From Diogma glabrata (lineage: Eukaryota > Arthropoda > Insecta > Diptera > Cylindrotomidae), in assembly GCA_963693315.1 (NCBI GenBank), contig OY856187.1, forward strand, positions 112,755,746 through 112,819,745: a stretch of 64,000 nt of DNA. Direction: 5' to 3'. Both the position numbers and the translations under genes were made by a program. The notes below the pieces were generated by a model. That model did not search any database, had not been told where the DNA came from, and saw only the letters and a program-made list of their open reading frames with translations. Shown here in pieces: positions 42,893 through 56,518 of this stretch (the stretch's first letter is position 1; the number at the start of each line of letters is the position of its first letter).

Positions 42893-44444
42893 CCAAATAA
42901 AAAGAAAAATCAATCAAATTGTATACTACAGTCAAATAATTTCAATTAACTAATTTTTTCAGACTAACATTATTAATAAGAGTGGAAAGTATTTTAGTAG
43001 TGTGATAAAGATAAAGTGTTTTTAAGTTTTAATTTAAGATTTAACGATAATATTTGGAAAAACCACAAATGTCTAAATAAAAATTATTTCTCAAATTGTT
43101 TTGCCAAATTTTGGTAGTCACTAAACTTACTTCACACTCCAAGTTTTTTCCAATAATATCATCTATCTATCAAATAAATTCAAAATCCCAACTTTAATAA
43201 GACTCAAACTCTTGATTTGCCAATATTGTATATCTCAACTCAATATTTTATTTGCATAAATTTCTAACAAATATGTCAATTTTATTTTAATAATGTCAAC
43301 ATGTATTACGTTAATGTCAAATCTCTTTACGAGTTGTAAGAATTTCGCAAGGATTCTATAAAGTGTCATTTATGTCAATTTTTATTTTCATCAAAAAAAT
43401 CGTATACACTTATTTTTAAAATCAATAACAAAGTTTTAGATGAGGAAAAAAACGTTTTTTCCTGCTCTTAGCAATTCAGATATTTCCAATTATTGTGTAA
43501 GCATTTTTTTATGAGACATAAGAATAAAACAGTTAACAGTTTTATTAGCATAATCCTTAAGAAAAGGCAAAATTTTCTATTTAAAGGTCATAATTGAAAG
43601 TAATCCATAACTTTTTTATTGCTATTTAAAAACAATAACTTTATATTACGTTATCATATCCAGACAATTTTTCTTTCTTAACCACAGCCCAACCGTTTTT
43701 TAATTTTATTTTTGTCATCGTCCATTAAAATGAATTAAATTAAACACATAAAATTTTCTTTTATATTTTATTGTTATTATTTATTTATTTACAGAGTAGC
43801 GAAAAAAAAACAATAAAAAATAAAGGAAATAATTTTATTGGTGAACTTTTTAAGGAAAACGGATAAATGGTGACATTAAATTTATTCAAGTGTAATAATT
43901 ATTTAATATTAAAAACTTTTCGGTTTTCCTCCTTCCTAAATTGTTCTATTTTCACATCGATGTCAAAAACACTTTCAATATATATAACAGAATATTTTTT
44001 CTAACTTCAAATATATTTAAAATTCATATATGAATTCCAATTTCAAAAGCTTTAAAAGCTTTTTATTTTAATGATTGAGACAAAAAGTTCTTCATTTTCA
44101 TAATATGTTATACGTTACATGCATAAAATTTTCTTTGTTTTTAATCTCTTTTTTATTTTCGTAACACAAAGATAAAAAAAAAAGAAAATTGAAGTTAGTG
44201 GAAATGATTAAAGAAATTTTCTCCAATAATCTAATTTAAATATATATAAAATATAATAATTTTGTTGTTACGTGTACGTTTGTTTTGTTGAAATTCTTTG
44301 CCAGTACGTTTTTTGTTACAAACTTAATTTATTTGTTGCTTTGAAAATCTAATTAAATTTTAAAAGTAGAAAAGAATAAATAAAATAGACAAAAGGAAAA
44401 TGTTATGTGTTTTGTTTTGTTTTTATTTAATTTATTTTTCTTTG

Positions 44445-44478
44445 AGCAACAAAAACAACAATTACTACAACAACAACG
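44445..44478. repeat. (CAA)n-rich microsatellite
   Basis: CAACAAAAACAACAATTACT and CAACAACAAC. It generates a cysteine-rich artefactual frame on the minus strand. Confidence 0.85.
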
Positions 44479-47400
44479 AAAATGAGATCCAACATTTTTT
44501 TTTTGAACGGAAACGAAAGGATAAAATTTATTTTGCAAAACTCTCAGGTAAGGTAGATTAGATGCTGACAAGCAAGAATTGAAATAGGTGTTGAGTTCAG
44601 TGACAAAATATATTTTTGTAAAGGGTTTAGGATTAAAAAGGATTAAATTATGTGATGTCTGTTTTTGGGAAGTGTTTAAGTTAGTTAAACTTAATGAAAC
44701 ATGGTTACTACATGTTATTTTCAAGCGTTAGGCCTAAAATAAGCTATAAAAGAAACAACTATTGGCTTAAAGTTTATTTTTGAGATATACAATGACAACA
44801 CCAAAAGAATTAAACATATACATAAAAAGTTTAATGATTTACAGTTTTTGAAAAAAAAAATAAAAAGAATTTAGTATTTTCTTTGTCAATATGTTCGTGT
44901 TCGTAGTGTTTTTGAACAAACACAAAAACTAATATTTCTAATAAATTTCAAGAAAATTTCACACCAGAATGTGTCAATTAACGTAGATTAGGCTAAAATG
45001 GCCGTCCTAAGGAAGTACAGCCACGAGCGGTCCGTAACCAAATCATAATATCAGATGCGTGCACCTAGAATCATAAGTCTGCAGGTCTGAGCCAGATTAA
45101 GACACGAGCATAGCATGTTGAACATCTAGTACACTCGTATGTTTGGCTATAAAATCAAATAATGTGCAATGGAGACTGGACCTATAGCTAAGAATCCCAA
45201 CAGGAAGCAATCGGAGGACTGTGTGCCCTGAAATTTTCTATTCCAGCTAGAAAAAATTTTGTGGATACGAGAATGAACATTCCCAATCCAGTACAAATTA
45301 ACCAATACGCACGCATTTTAGACAGAACAGACCGACCAAGAAAAAATACAAAAAAAAAAACAGAAGAGACTCTGATGACAACAGTAAATGTGTATTGTAT
45401 TTAGAAAGGTATTCGGACTGCACAACGTTTGAAAAATGTCCCCTCTAAGAATGAGCACAACTTATTATTTCAACTTGAGATCGACTTGTTTCCGATTTAT
45501 CATGCAAAAAAAAATTAAAACACGCGAACTTTTTATCATTTTGATTAAGAAAAACCGTTATCATTAAGGCGAAACTATTTTGTTTACTTTTTAACAAATT
45601 TGTACTTTCGATTTAACTAAATTGTATTTGTGATCTATACGCAAAGTACAACTGACTGTCTTTTTCGTGACAAAGACAATGGTTGTGAAATAACGCCCGC
45701 CATTTACAAAAACAAACAAATAAATTAGCATATTTACTTATTTTAATTTTTTTCTTTAATTATTTTCATTCCACTACACAAATTTCAATAAAAAAATAAT
45801 AATTTCCCAATTGTTTTTTATTAACTTCACCAAAACCATAAATTTCACTAACATTAATTAACTAAAAATTTTTCTAATATTTATTTTTTGTAATTTATTA
45901 CACTGTAAATTTAGCTATTAATATTATTTTCAAAAATAAGAAAAACAGTGAATACCACAACACTATGCTTAGAATTTAAAAAAATCAAATCATAATTTCA
46001 ATTTCAAACATTCAGTCTTGAGGATATTCATTATATGACTATGTACAAAAATGTATATCAAATATATAACTTTCTCCTTGTTTTTCCCTTTACAAACTTC
46101 AAATCGTTGTATTTCCGTATGTATCTGACAGATCACATTCAGCAATGATAATAAGAAATCAGTGATTATGTATTAAAAAACACAAAACCTTATAATTTCA
46201 AAAACCCAACAATAATACAACTTTATCACGAATCCTTCAAAGTTTACATGAAACAACCCTGATTTGCAAGAAAAAACAATCATTTAAGACTTCTCGAAAT
46301 ACAAATCAGGTGATCATTAATTCAAAGTTTTTTTCTCCTGTGAAAAGAGCTATAGCATGTTGAAAACGAAATCGAAGGGTTGGCTTGGCTTGAATATTTT
46401 GTCTACTTACACCGTCTCCAAACAACAATCGTTTTGACTTTACTACCTGACTAAACAGCGTCGTAACAAATGACATCCTCAACCATGCTGATATCTCTAC
46501 GATCTATCGATATTCAGTGGTCATACCTGAAACGGAACAGTACAAGCCAAATTTATCTGGCAATGTGGCGCCCACTGATTATCGTATATTTATGCACATA
46601 TGCACCTCTTTAGGATGGTTGATGATACTAGGCAAAAAGTGTCTCATCGATTAGGCCTTCAGAGGTCTTTTTATACCGAAATGTCATAGAACCCAGACGA
46701 GGTGGATGTTAAAATGAACAGCCATCTGTATAAGTTTTTTCCGAGACCAAGTAGGCAATATAAGAGAGGTTTAAATCAAACTCTTTGCAAAAAACCGACA
46801 TCCAACATGTCAATCATTTTGACACATTTAAATTGAAGTTGACAATACTTGTAAGGCCCTAATCCGCCAGATTTAGCAAACGATCATTTATGACCAAGTA
46901 GATTCTTCTTATAAACTTGCGCGTAACTCGAGACAGGCTAAAAGATGAAAAAACTGATTATTTGAGCTGAGACCTTTGAACTGCAATTAGATCACTTCTC
47001 TACCATTTTCTGTGAATGTGACAAACAACAAACCTGATTCTGAAAATCAGTGTTAATTATGCTCATGTAAATAGATTCTTGAATATCTCCAGTGATGAAA
47101 TCACCCGATCCTGCAGACACGGAGGACAAAAAATTTTATACACCTGCATGATTTATTTTGTCATAACGATTTGATCACGAAGGTCTTAACAATCCTTATT
47201 GCTTTGTCAAAATTTGTGAAGGGATGGGCTTCAGTATATTTCTTCATATATAGAGATATATATAAGTGTTTCAAGCATTTATTGATAAACGTTTAGTTAT
47301 TGATAATTTATTCTAAAATTCTCGATGTGGAAACAGACTTATAACAAAAAGAGAGAAACCGATTTATGAGGAAAATATATTGAGGTCCATTCTTTACAAA

Positions 47401-48078
47401 AATGAATTATGTTATATATAAGTTGGATAGAAATAAAACTCTTTTTACTTTAATTCTGTTTTAAATTGTTAGACGAAACGTCATGTGGATTAAAATTAAT
47501 ATAAAAACTAAATTTTATTTTTGACATTATTTAGTGTAATGAGCTAGAAAATTCTTAATAAATAAATAAATAGAATTAATGAAAATTTTTCTATTACATT
47601 ATTTTGCTTATTTTGTATTAATATTTTTTACTCTTCACGCTTGGTGCTCCTGTTTCGAATGATAGCGTAATACAAAAAATGAAAACATCAAGTGCACAAA
47701 TATATCGCCAGGTTTTATCAAACGCAATCGATTTGTGCATCGAAGTTTTAACATTTAAAACCATTTATTCATTGAATTCTAAAATTTCTTCTTGGTCATT
47801 GATAACTATCTGTAAAATATCAAATCGAGTTGTACCAAATGAAGATTAATGTTTCGATTAGCGGATAAAACAAACCATCATAGTATTCTGGAATAAATAA
47901 AACCTACATATGATAAATGGCAAGTGGACCAGTCAGCAATCACCAGTAATGTATGTAATAAATTTCTTTTATTTTTTTATCTGTAGTTTAGAATCGTTTT
48001 TTGCAGTCTAGTATTTTCTGTATAAATTAAAGACTTAATTTAAAAAAAATATACAAACCCAACAATTCAAAATTAAAA

Positions 48079-49655
48079 ATATGAAGGGGGTGAAATCTCA
48101 CAGCTATGTGATATTAAGACTTCGGCCTGAGTTAAGGATTTTGATATAGTTTTCGGCAAAAAACTTTTATGAGGACATTGTTTTTAGTTTTGGGCAGCGA
48201 TGTATATCAAACATCAAACTCTTTGTTAAAGTACAAGTATTTTTTTATCTCTGTTTAAAAATTTATTATACAACTAACACGAAATATAACTTTTTTCAAA
48301 CTTCTAAAAATATTGCAAAAATTATAACAAAATCGAAAATTGAAACTTTTCCCATTATTATTAAAGAAATGCAAAAGTTATAACAAAATCAAAAATACAA
48401 ATTTTTTTCAAAATCACAAAAATTATATAAAATCTAAAATTTAAATTATTTCAAAATTTTAAAATAATTGCAAACATTCATAATTTAAAAACTCAAACTT
48501 TTTCAAAATTCTTAAAGTATTCCAAAAATTATAACCAAATCAAAGTACTAACTTTTTAAAAATCCCAAAAATTATAATGAAATCAAACATTCAAACTTTT
48601 TCAAAATTCTTAAAATTATTACAAAATCAAAAATTGAAACTTTTTCAAAATTCTAAAATTATTCCAAATTTCTTAATTCACAAACTCAAAAATTCAAACT
48701 TCTCCAAAAATTCTAAAAATATTGCAAAAATTATATTAAAATCAAAAATTGAAACTTTTTCAAAATTCTAAAAATTTTCCAAAACTTATAAAAAAATCGA
48801 AAATACAAACATTTTTTTAAATTCCAAAAATATTTCTAAAATTATAACAAAATCGCAATATAAATTTTTTTCAAAACTCAAAAAATCACTCGAAATACAA
48901 ATTTTTTTCAAAACTCAAAAATTCAAAAAACTTTTTCCAAAATTCTAAAAATATCGCAAAAAAAAATAACAAAATCAAAAATACAAACTTTCTTAAACAT
49001 TTCAAAAATTATAATAAAATTAAAAATTTTAACTTTTTCAAAACTCTAAAAATATTCCGAAAATTCTTACAAAATCAAAAATACAAAATTCCGAAAATAT
49101 TTCAACAATTATAACAAAATCAAAAATTTAAATGTTCAATCGAACATGAGATTAAATTTCATGTCATACAAATAATTAATTTCATTTTTTAGCAAAAAAA
49201 TAGTTAAAAAAATGAAAATCATTCTTTTGACACACTTGACAACATTTTTTTTGACAACTTATGATGCAATAATCTAGTTTTTGGCCGTACATACAAATTT
49301 CGACCATCGAGATTTCTCCAAATTCAATGGTCCTGTTCGTAATCACTTGAAATGTACGTTTAAGCAAAAAATATGCAACTTTCCTTGTTTTGACAAACTT
49401 TCCGGTTTTTCTGACACTATTCCGGTATAGTTATCGAACACATCGTCCTTTTGACTCTTTCTTTTGAGTATACCTATTTTTTCAAAAAAAAATTTGAAAA
49501 TCTCTCCAGCGGTTTTCTAGACAGACATACAGACATACGTTTTTTTCCCTTTTTTAGAATCAGTAGAAAACGTCGCAAAATGCTAAAAAAAGTGGGGGTA
49601 AGAATTTAACTTTTGGCTCGAGAATGTAATACATAGGTCTTTCAGACCGAAGTAA
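48079..49655 (-). mobile_element. Family-H repeat copy E, expanded minisatellite
   Basis: Both termini are present: the 3' end at 48079 (ATGAAGGGGGTGAAATCTCA, hairpin partly decayed) and the 5' palindrome at 49632-49653. The minisatellite covers about 48290-49130, roughly three times the length in copy D. Length 1577 bp. Slightly more diverged at the 3' end than the other copies. Confidence 0.8.
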
Positions 49656-51360
49656 TTTAAAGTTTCAAAAATTTAATATCCCGGAATGTTTCAATATTTC
49701 TTTCCAATTTTGTTTCTAATGACTCACATTAATTTTTTGGGCCCGCATCCAGGAAAAAAAAAATAAGAACCCAGGACAGCTGCGGTAATTCCGCGATAAA
49801 ACCAAACAAGGTGTGTCAATGCCAGAGACGCGTTTCTTTGCATGATTAAAGAGCTTCATGAACTTCTGATGAGTAACCTGGAATTTCTTCCACAATGGTG
49901 AATATTATTTGACCTTTGGTTTGTTGAGAACATATGAGCCAAGAGCGCGTGCACTATGTTACAAAGTAATTGTCTCTCAAATAATTACTAACATCTACGT
50001 TGATATTTTGGTTTTATCGATCAGTGACTATCGATGTAAATACCGTCCGTTCTGTTCCATGATGGAATAGTAAGTTCAATATTTTTTTTCGTTCAATTTT
50101 TTTTTGATTTTCGTTAATATTTTTACATTTATATATACTTGTACGAGTGTACGTTCTTTTTATTCTGTTCTGTGAATATACTCAATCCTTGAAAGTTGTG
50201 CATTTTTAGGGTTCCGTTTCTTATACGGAACACTATTGGTGAGAGTACAACGTGTTTTTCACATTATTTCGTTTATCTCGTGAACCATTAATCCGATGAA
50301 CTTAAAATTTGAGGTGCTTATATAACTAATCTATCCACACAAGATGGCGGGTTAAAAAATAAATAAAGCTGAGCTCGTTTGTTTTACAGAGGTACGAAGT
50401 AAAGCCTTTGAGAACATACATTTTTTTATCGAGACGAGTAGGGTATCATATCAAAGGACTTCATTTCAACATTATTTAAAAATGTATTTTGGAATTTTAC
50501 ACCTCATCATTTTTTGTATAATTTTTAAAAATGACGTTTTCTCGATGTTTTAGTGCCCCGAATAACTCCGACCCTACTTCATCGAAAATCTTGAAATATA
50601 TTTGGAATGATAGAAAAATGAGGCGGTTTTTAATGAAAAATATAGAAAAGTGGCAAATACTCATAACTATATTTATTAAAGGGGTGGGCATGTTGAGGGG
50701 TAAAAACATCATTTAAAACCAGGTCATGTGGGGTGTCGTTTGAAAGAGCACTTGATTTTAGAAATATTGCCATATTTTTTAGAATATTGCAATGCATGGT
50801 TTTTGAATTATTATCAATAAAGTGACATAAAAAGTTGGTCCCACCCATTAGGATTCGAGCCTAATTAACAGAAAAATTTGAAAAAATTTACAGAGACAGG
50901 AAGTTTGATAAACTTTGAACGAAAATTATAGCGAACTCTCAAATAATTATTTTTTTGTGCTTTTAAGAGATTGGGGTGGGAAGGGTGAAAAAAAATTTTT
51001 TTAACCCAAACGAGTGGGGTGTCATTTAGAAGAGCACCAAATTTCAGAAATATTGCAATATTTTTTAGAATTTTGCAGTGCACAGTTTTTAATTTATTCT
51101 ATCGTTATTATTTATCTACAGTTCGATGGCAGTACTGAATAATTCGTTTTTGAATAATACTTTTCAGCGATCATCTGTACATTTTTTAGATGCAGTTATT
51201 ATTCTTATTTTAATTCATTGGTCATGGCGTTATTACAACGATTCGATTTATAATAGTATCCTACAATCATCTGTACGTTTTTGAATGCGGCTGATCTGTT
51301 TTTTTAACATTTCATATTATTACAACAACATTCAATAGTCATCTCATTATTCTTGTCTGA
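49656..51360. other. Spacer with an internal ~290-bp imperfect duplication
   Basis: 50210-50232 is a small hairpin (GTTCCGTTTC...TACGGAAC). 50698-50805 and 50990-51095 are imperfect copies sharing GTGGGGTGTC(G/A)TTT and AAATATTGC(C/A)ATATTTTTTA. No coding sequence recognised; 49740-50060 is GC-richer but unassigned. Confidence 0.55.
50698..51095. repeat. Direct repeat pair with ~290-bp spacing
   Basis: Two ~105-bp copies, each with a GGGGTGTC motif followed by AGAGCAC and a TTTTTTAGAAT tail. Divergence is visible at about one base in six. Confidence 0.75.
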
Positions 51361-51692
51361 CAATCGCCAGTACCATTGACGCAACGATTTTTGATACATT
51401 GTTTTTGATACAATATTAATATTTTTATTTAACAATCACATGTACATGTGACATAACGATTTTTGGTACATTGCATTATTAATATTGTTCAACAATCGTA
51501 GTTATGGGCGCAACGTCTGACCCATATCATGTTATTATTTTTATTCAACAATCGCATGTTTATTTGGCGCAACGATTTTTTATTATATTGCGTAATTGAT
51601 ATTATTCAAATATCGCCGGTGGCTTTGGCGCTACGATTTTATATTGGATTGTTCCTGTTCAACAATCGCCAGTACCATTGGCGCAACGATTG
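51361..51692. repeat. Hairpin-bearing minisatellite, six units
   Basis: Units start CAATCGC/CAATCAC/CAATCGT at 51361, 51433, 51493, 51548, ~51607 and 51663, spacing 54-72 bp. The best units read AATCGCCAGTACCATTGGCG then CAACGATT, an imperfect palindrome. Between palindromes lies a T-rich TATT/TTGATA spacer. Diffuse related sequence extends left to about 51130. Confidence 0.85.
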
Positions 51693-54600
51693 GTTGTTTT
51701 ATTGAATTAATTTATATTTTATTTACTATGATTGATTAGTTTGGAAAAGGTGTGAAGGGTTTATCAACTACAAATGATGGGGTTAGTGAAACTTTCAATT
51801 ATTAAGTGTAATAATTATATTTGATGTGTTGTGGATTCGGGTCTTGGTTTCTCCGACTTTTGGATTCGTCAGAGTCCCTCTTTTTTGCTTATTTGAATCT
51901 GTTTTCTTGTGAAACTTTCCATGCAATTCAGTATTTTTGATGGGTTGAGAAGAAGCATAATCGAACTCACACACTGTAGCTTGTCGGAAATTGTAATATC
52001 AAGGCACGCAATTCCTCAAATGTTCTTAAATGGGTTTCTAATTTTTAAAAGACCTGATATTCAACTCAAACCCTAAAAACCGATGATCAGAAAAGAAGTG
52101 GTCTTCAAATGCAGTTCATTTAAATACTCTTTTTCACAAAAACTGAGACGCAAAAGTGATATTCAATAAATCTTGTCGGTTACAGGTTATAAAGACGAGG
52201 ATATTATCGTTATTACAAATTAACAGATTTGTGGCTAAAAATAAAACCAAAAAGCAACTCACCTCACCTCACAATCGTGTCACTGCTACCATAGATCGTA
52301 TAGTATGCGATTTCATCACGGATGTGGATTTAACGTCACAACCAGTTACTTTTGTTTAAGCCAGTTAAGGTATTAGTCGCACGTCTTACTTCAGCCAAAG
52401 TTCCGTGAATGAAGAAAGATTCTTCAACCATTCAGAGGCCGTTGTTTTATTCAGGTCCCTTGGTAATGGTGATGATGGCTGACATACCATCATGCGTTGT
52501 ATGGAATTTATTTTGGTACACACGGTTTCGTTGATTGGAGACCCTGAAGTTAGATTACAAAAAATACAACACCATCAATTAACATTATTATGGTGATTAT
52601 TCACAATGAGGGTAAGCACTCGACCACTTTAAAAATGTTAAACAGATACTGCAACCAACTGGTGTGCTAGCTCAATGTTCCTTTTACATTGTTGAGTTCA
52701 GCCTGGAAAACCAGTTTTTTTCTTGATCAATAATAGTTGTAGGGTTTATAACCGAATTACATGTCATTATACTGGATTAATGACTAATGAGTTTTGTTTA
52801 CGATTGAAAGTCTTCGACTGATTAATATTTTTTACAGTGAGTAAAAACATTAGAAATAACCTTCCCCTGGTATTGAAATGGTATGGATAAAATATTGTAG
52901 TTACAACAAATTTGACTAAACCATCTGAAGAAAACATAATGCCTTCTTCTAGCTCTTAATAAACAAAAAAAATTATCCTTATTTATTTATACGCAGTACA
53001 TGTGAACCTTTTGTGAAAAAAATCCAGTGTCAATGTCGTTATCCTCACTCGTCATCTTCTTGATACGTCTTTCGAACAAATTACAAGAGATAGGTTATAT
53101 GTTGTTAATGTCATTGATCGATTCCTTGAAATACTCAATTCGATACATCCAGACCATGATTTCGGTTTGCTATAATCGATAGTATTCTCATACGATTCCT
53201 AAGGGATATTTGTCAATTACTAGAACAATCACTTTTTTTTAAATCCATTAAAACTTGTTTTTTATTCAAAAATCGTAAAAAGATAATTGTATAAAAACAT
53301 CGAATATATATGTATGATGCATAATCATCTTAAATTTCCAAGAGATCCATAAACGCCAATTCCCCAATCTAATAATATTTGACAGAACCGGAATAAAAAA
53401 TAATACAATCGCACAAAAGTTAATATTTCTCAGTAATATTTTTATAATATATTCCATCATATTACGTCATGGCGTAATATTTTAAGCAATTTTCATTTTT
53501 ATTATAATTTTTCCGAAAACACAAACTCATTGTTGAAAAACTGTTTAATTTTGTATTTTTTTTTACATTATTTGAAATACTCCCTTTTGGGCAATCGATC
53601 AACATCGAACTTAAAATACATTGCTATGATAACATGATAACGTATCAAAAAAAATTAATATAATAAAATAAAAATTGTATTGTATCTGTTAATGTGGTTT
53701 AATATTTTCGATTGAACTTACCCTAACATTACAAAAAAATGATTATATGGAAAATTCATATTTTTCCAACCCTTCATGAAATATAAATTGTTTAATTTTG
53801 TAAGAATTTTTTTTGTTCGCTGTAAATGAATGAATGTGATCTAATTATGTTGATGATTGTGTCTCTTAACCTTCATATATTCTACAAGCTGTAGTGTAAA
53901 AAAATATAAAGTGATGATGAATCTAAGAGTATTTGACTTTTCATAATTAGTTCTGTTGAAAATTTTATTTTATGTGGGGAATTTAACCCCAATGAATTTT
54001 TTTTGTGCAATGTTTTAGGGTGAAAGAAGATATATTTATATCATTTTTATTGTTCTTAATTTTTTCTTTTTTTGTTTATTTTTTCTTTAATTTAACAGAC
54101 ATCTGTTCTTTTTTTGTCTTTTATGATTGCGTGAGGTTATTTCGCTATTGTGATTAAGTAGAGTGGAGTTGGGTGCAAATAGGACGAGATGTTTGTAAGA
54201 AAGTTTTGCAGTTTGTTTTGCATACAACTCTTATAAACAGAAAGTGTTCTGAGAGTTGACCACCAGCACAAATTGACCATGAAAATTTATGTTGATCTAT
54301 GTAGATTAGATTAGATAGGGTTGGACAAGTTGCACAAATCGAATTTATTTTTGCAAGCAGGTTCTAAGGTTCACAGAACCAGGTCCCATTTGGCTTTGAA
54401 AAATGATTGAAGTCTAGTTTTATAACAACAAAATAAAAGTATATATATTGGCACAAAAAAAAATCAAATTTTCACTAAGTTCGTATTTAAGTACGACCAC
54501 CAAAGTTAAACCAAAATGGTTTAGTTTGAAGTTGTCAAAGCATTGAACCCTAAAAAAGTGAAGACTTTATACCTTCTTGATCCATGTTGAAAACAGCAAT

Positions 54601-55984
54601 GGTCATCGATTGCTATAAAACATGTAATTCTAAACATGGTGAATTTCCGAATAGACTAAAACAATATATGTATGTAATCCAAATAAAAACAATCGAATTT
54701 TTCCGGTTAAAAGATTTTTTCTTTTGTTTTAGAAAACAAATCGAAAAATGAGAGGAAGTTGAAATCGAAAAACTATTGTTCAACGGAAAAATGAAAATTT
54801 GTAAAAAAAATGTTGGAATTTTGTATACCTAAATTGATCAAATATGAATGAAAACAATCTCTAAACTTTAGTAAGGTTTGATTATTTTATGATTAAAATC
54901 AAAAAAAAAATTTCCTATCAACAAATAATAAACAAGATTACTTGTTCCCAGATATAAAATAAAATTTTTTGTTGACAAAAGCTTACAAAGATGATAAAAT
55001 AAATTCTAATTTTGAGTTAAAAAGATAAATTTTCTGTGAAAATTGTCTATCTTATTTGATTTTCACCACTTGACAACGATTCAAATTGAGCTGCTTATAA
55101 GAAAAACTAACAAAACCAAATCTTAATGACAAATGTTATTTCTTGTTCTGTAAGAAAAGTATAAAAATAAATAAGAAGTGCAAAAGTGTGTTTATTTCAA
55201 GAAGATTTGAAAAAAACCCTTATCAAGTGAAATTTTCTTGTAATCCTATTACGTATGTATAAAATAAGAGCAACAAATTAGAGAAAATTAAATTTGTTTT
55301 ATTTTTCAGAAATATTTAATCCTTCCAAGGATATTAACTTCAAATATATAAATTATAGAAAGTTATAATAAATTATATTTTCATTTAAGTGTGATATTTA
55401 CAAATAAGACTAACTTTTGGAAAAAACTAATAAATTGTTTAGATTTTAATTTTTCTATATTTTTAAAAATACAAACCACGTTTTAATCGTCTAATTTAAA
55501 CTTTTTCAGAACATGACCCAAGCCATCAAATTTATTTGCCAGCAATAGCAATATCAAAATAGAAAGTTTGTGATAAGTGATAAGTTTTATATTAGAAACA
55601 CTTTTTTGCTGTGGAATAAGAAATGTCTTACAAAAGTTTGGAAACTTTTGTGTATTTTCAGTTTGGATATTGATAAATATTTTTTTCTGAAAAAAAAACC
55701 TGGTAACAGTTCCTTTTACAAAGTTAGCAACGTGTTTAAGTTATATCAGTTACATATAGCGTAAATAAGTTCGTCCGTTAGAATGGTCACTTTTGGTATA
55801 TCCTTTACATAACTTTATATTTATATGTCTCATTATTAAAAGGTTGACAGGATTTGGGAGGTGATTTTTTAGACAATCTCATCTATTAACGTTGAACCAA
55901 TTCAAGCGTTATCCTTAAATATTATCGACCAAAATACTTTATCAAATCCCAGCATGTCTAGCCTAGTACTCAACAGCGCATACA
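51693..55984. other. AT-rich stretch with a less AT-rich island at 51900-53180
   Basis: The island holds short open frames that look protein-like but are unassigned: 52156-52359 and 53017-53175 (NVVILTRHLLDTSFEQITRD...). 53180-55984 is AT-rich with nothing recognised. Confidence 0.45.
53017..53175 (+). other. Coding-like 52-codon open frame, unassigned
   Basis: Open frame ending at TAA 53173-53175 with a varied, non-AT-skewed composition: TRHLLDTSFEQITRDRLYVV then NVIDRFLEILNSIHPDHDF. No start codon and no clear splice sites. It could be a decayed transposon or gene fragment. Confidence 0.25.
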
Positions 55985-56518
55985 AAAAAGAACAACTGGT
56001 CCAGTAATGGTACATTAATGGCAACCGGTAAGGCAACAATGTGTGCTATTAACATAATTTAACTGGACAATAAATGGCTGAACTTAATAGGCCAGAGTAA
56101 AAAAATCAGCAATGGCTCATACAAGGTTGTACACCTGACCAGAAACGGACAAATAATGATAACCGAGTACTGGCAACCACGACTGTGACATTAAAAAATA
56201 AAAATAAAATATTATCATATGTAAACTTAAATAAATTGAATACAAAATAATAAAAATAATATAAAAAAGACTAATTAGAAAAATTTAAAAACTTATACAA
56301 ACCTCATCAATATTATCATAGTCTTTCAGCGGACGGTTATTTTCTAAATACCGTAGATCGTCTGACTCATGGTCCCAGTAATACCTCAATAACAAAAGCC
56401 AAGTACTGTTTACCATTCATGGCCCAGGACTTGGCCATTCAAAGCTAACTATATACAGTCTGTGTTATTATGGTTTTCCATATTATTTACTGTTTGTGTG
56501 CTTTTGTCACTTTTGAAT

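Larger units (their letters stand above)
40621..48078. other. Long AT-rich stretch with no recognised gene
   Basis: Two adjacent open frames at 42217-42528 and 42507-42788 are unassigned and look like chance ORFs. 41290-41310 is a GTGATAGG/CCTATCAC palindrome. 41893-41935 is a tandem repeat of ATAAAACTATA. 42856-42892 is (AATCA)n. 44445-44478 is a (CAA)n run. 45000-45260 and 46380-47150 are less AT-rich islands that I could not assign to any family. Confidence 0.5.

Noticed and set aside
44353..44724. 123-aa minus-strand ORF with a cysteine-rich stretch
   Set aside because: The Cys-rich part is the antisense of a (CAA)n microsatellite, and the remainder is low-complexity, AT-driven sequence.
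46380..47150. Less AT-rich island suspected to be a mariner or retroelement relic
   Set aside because: No frame on either strand gave a recognisable transposase or RT block, so it is left unassigned.
51361..51692. CRISPR-like repeat-spacer array
   Set aside because: Repeats vary in sequence and spacing, spacers are related T-rich sequence, and the context is a eukaryotic transposon-rich genome.
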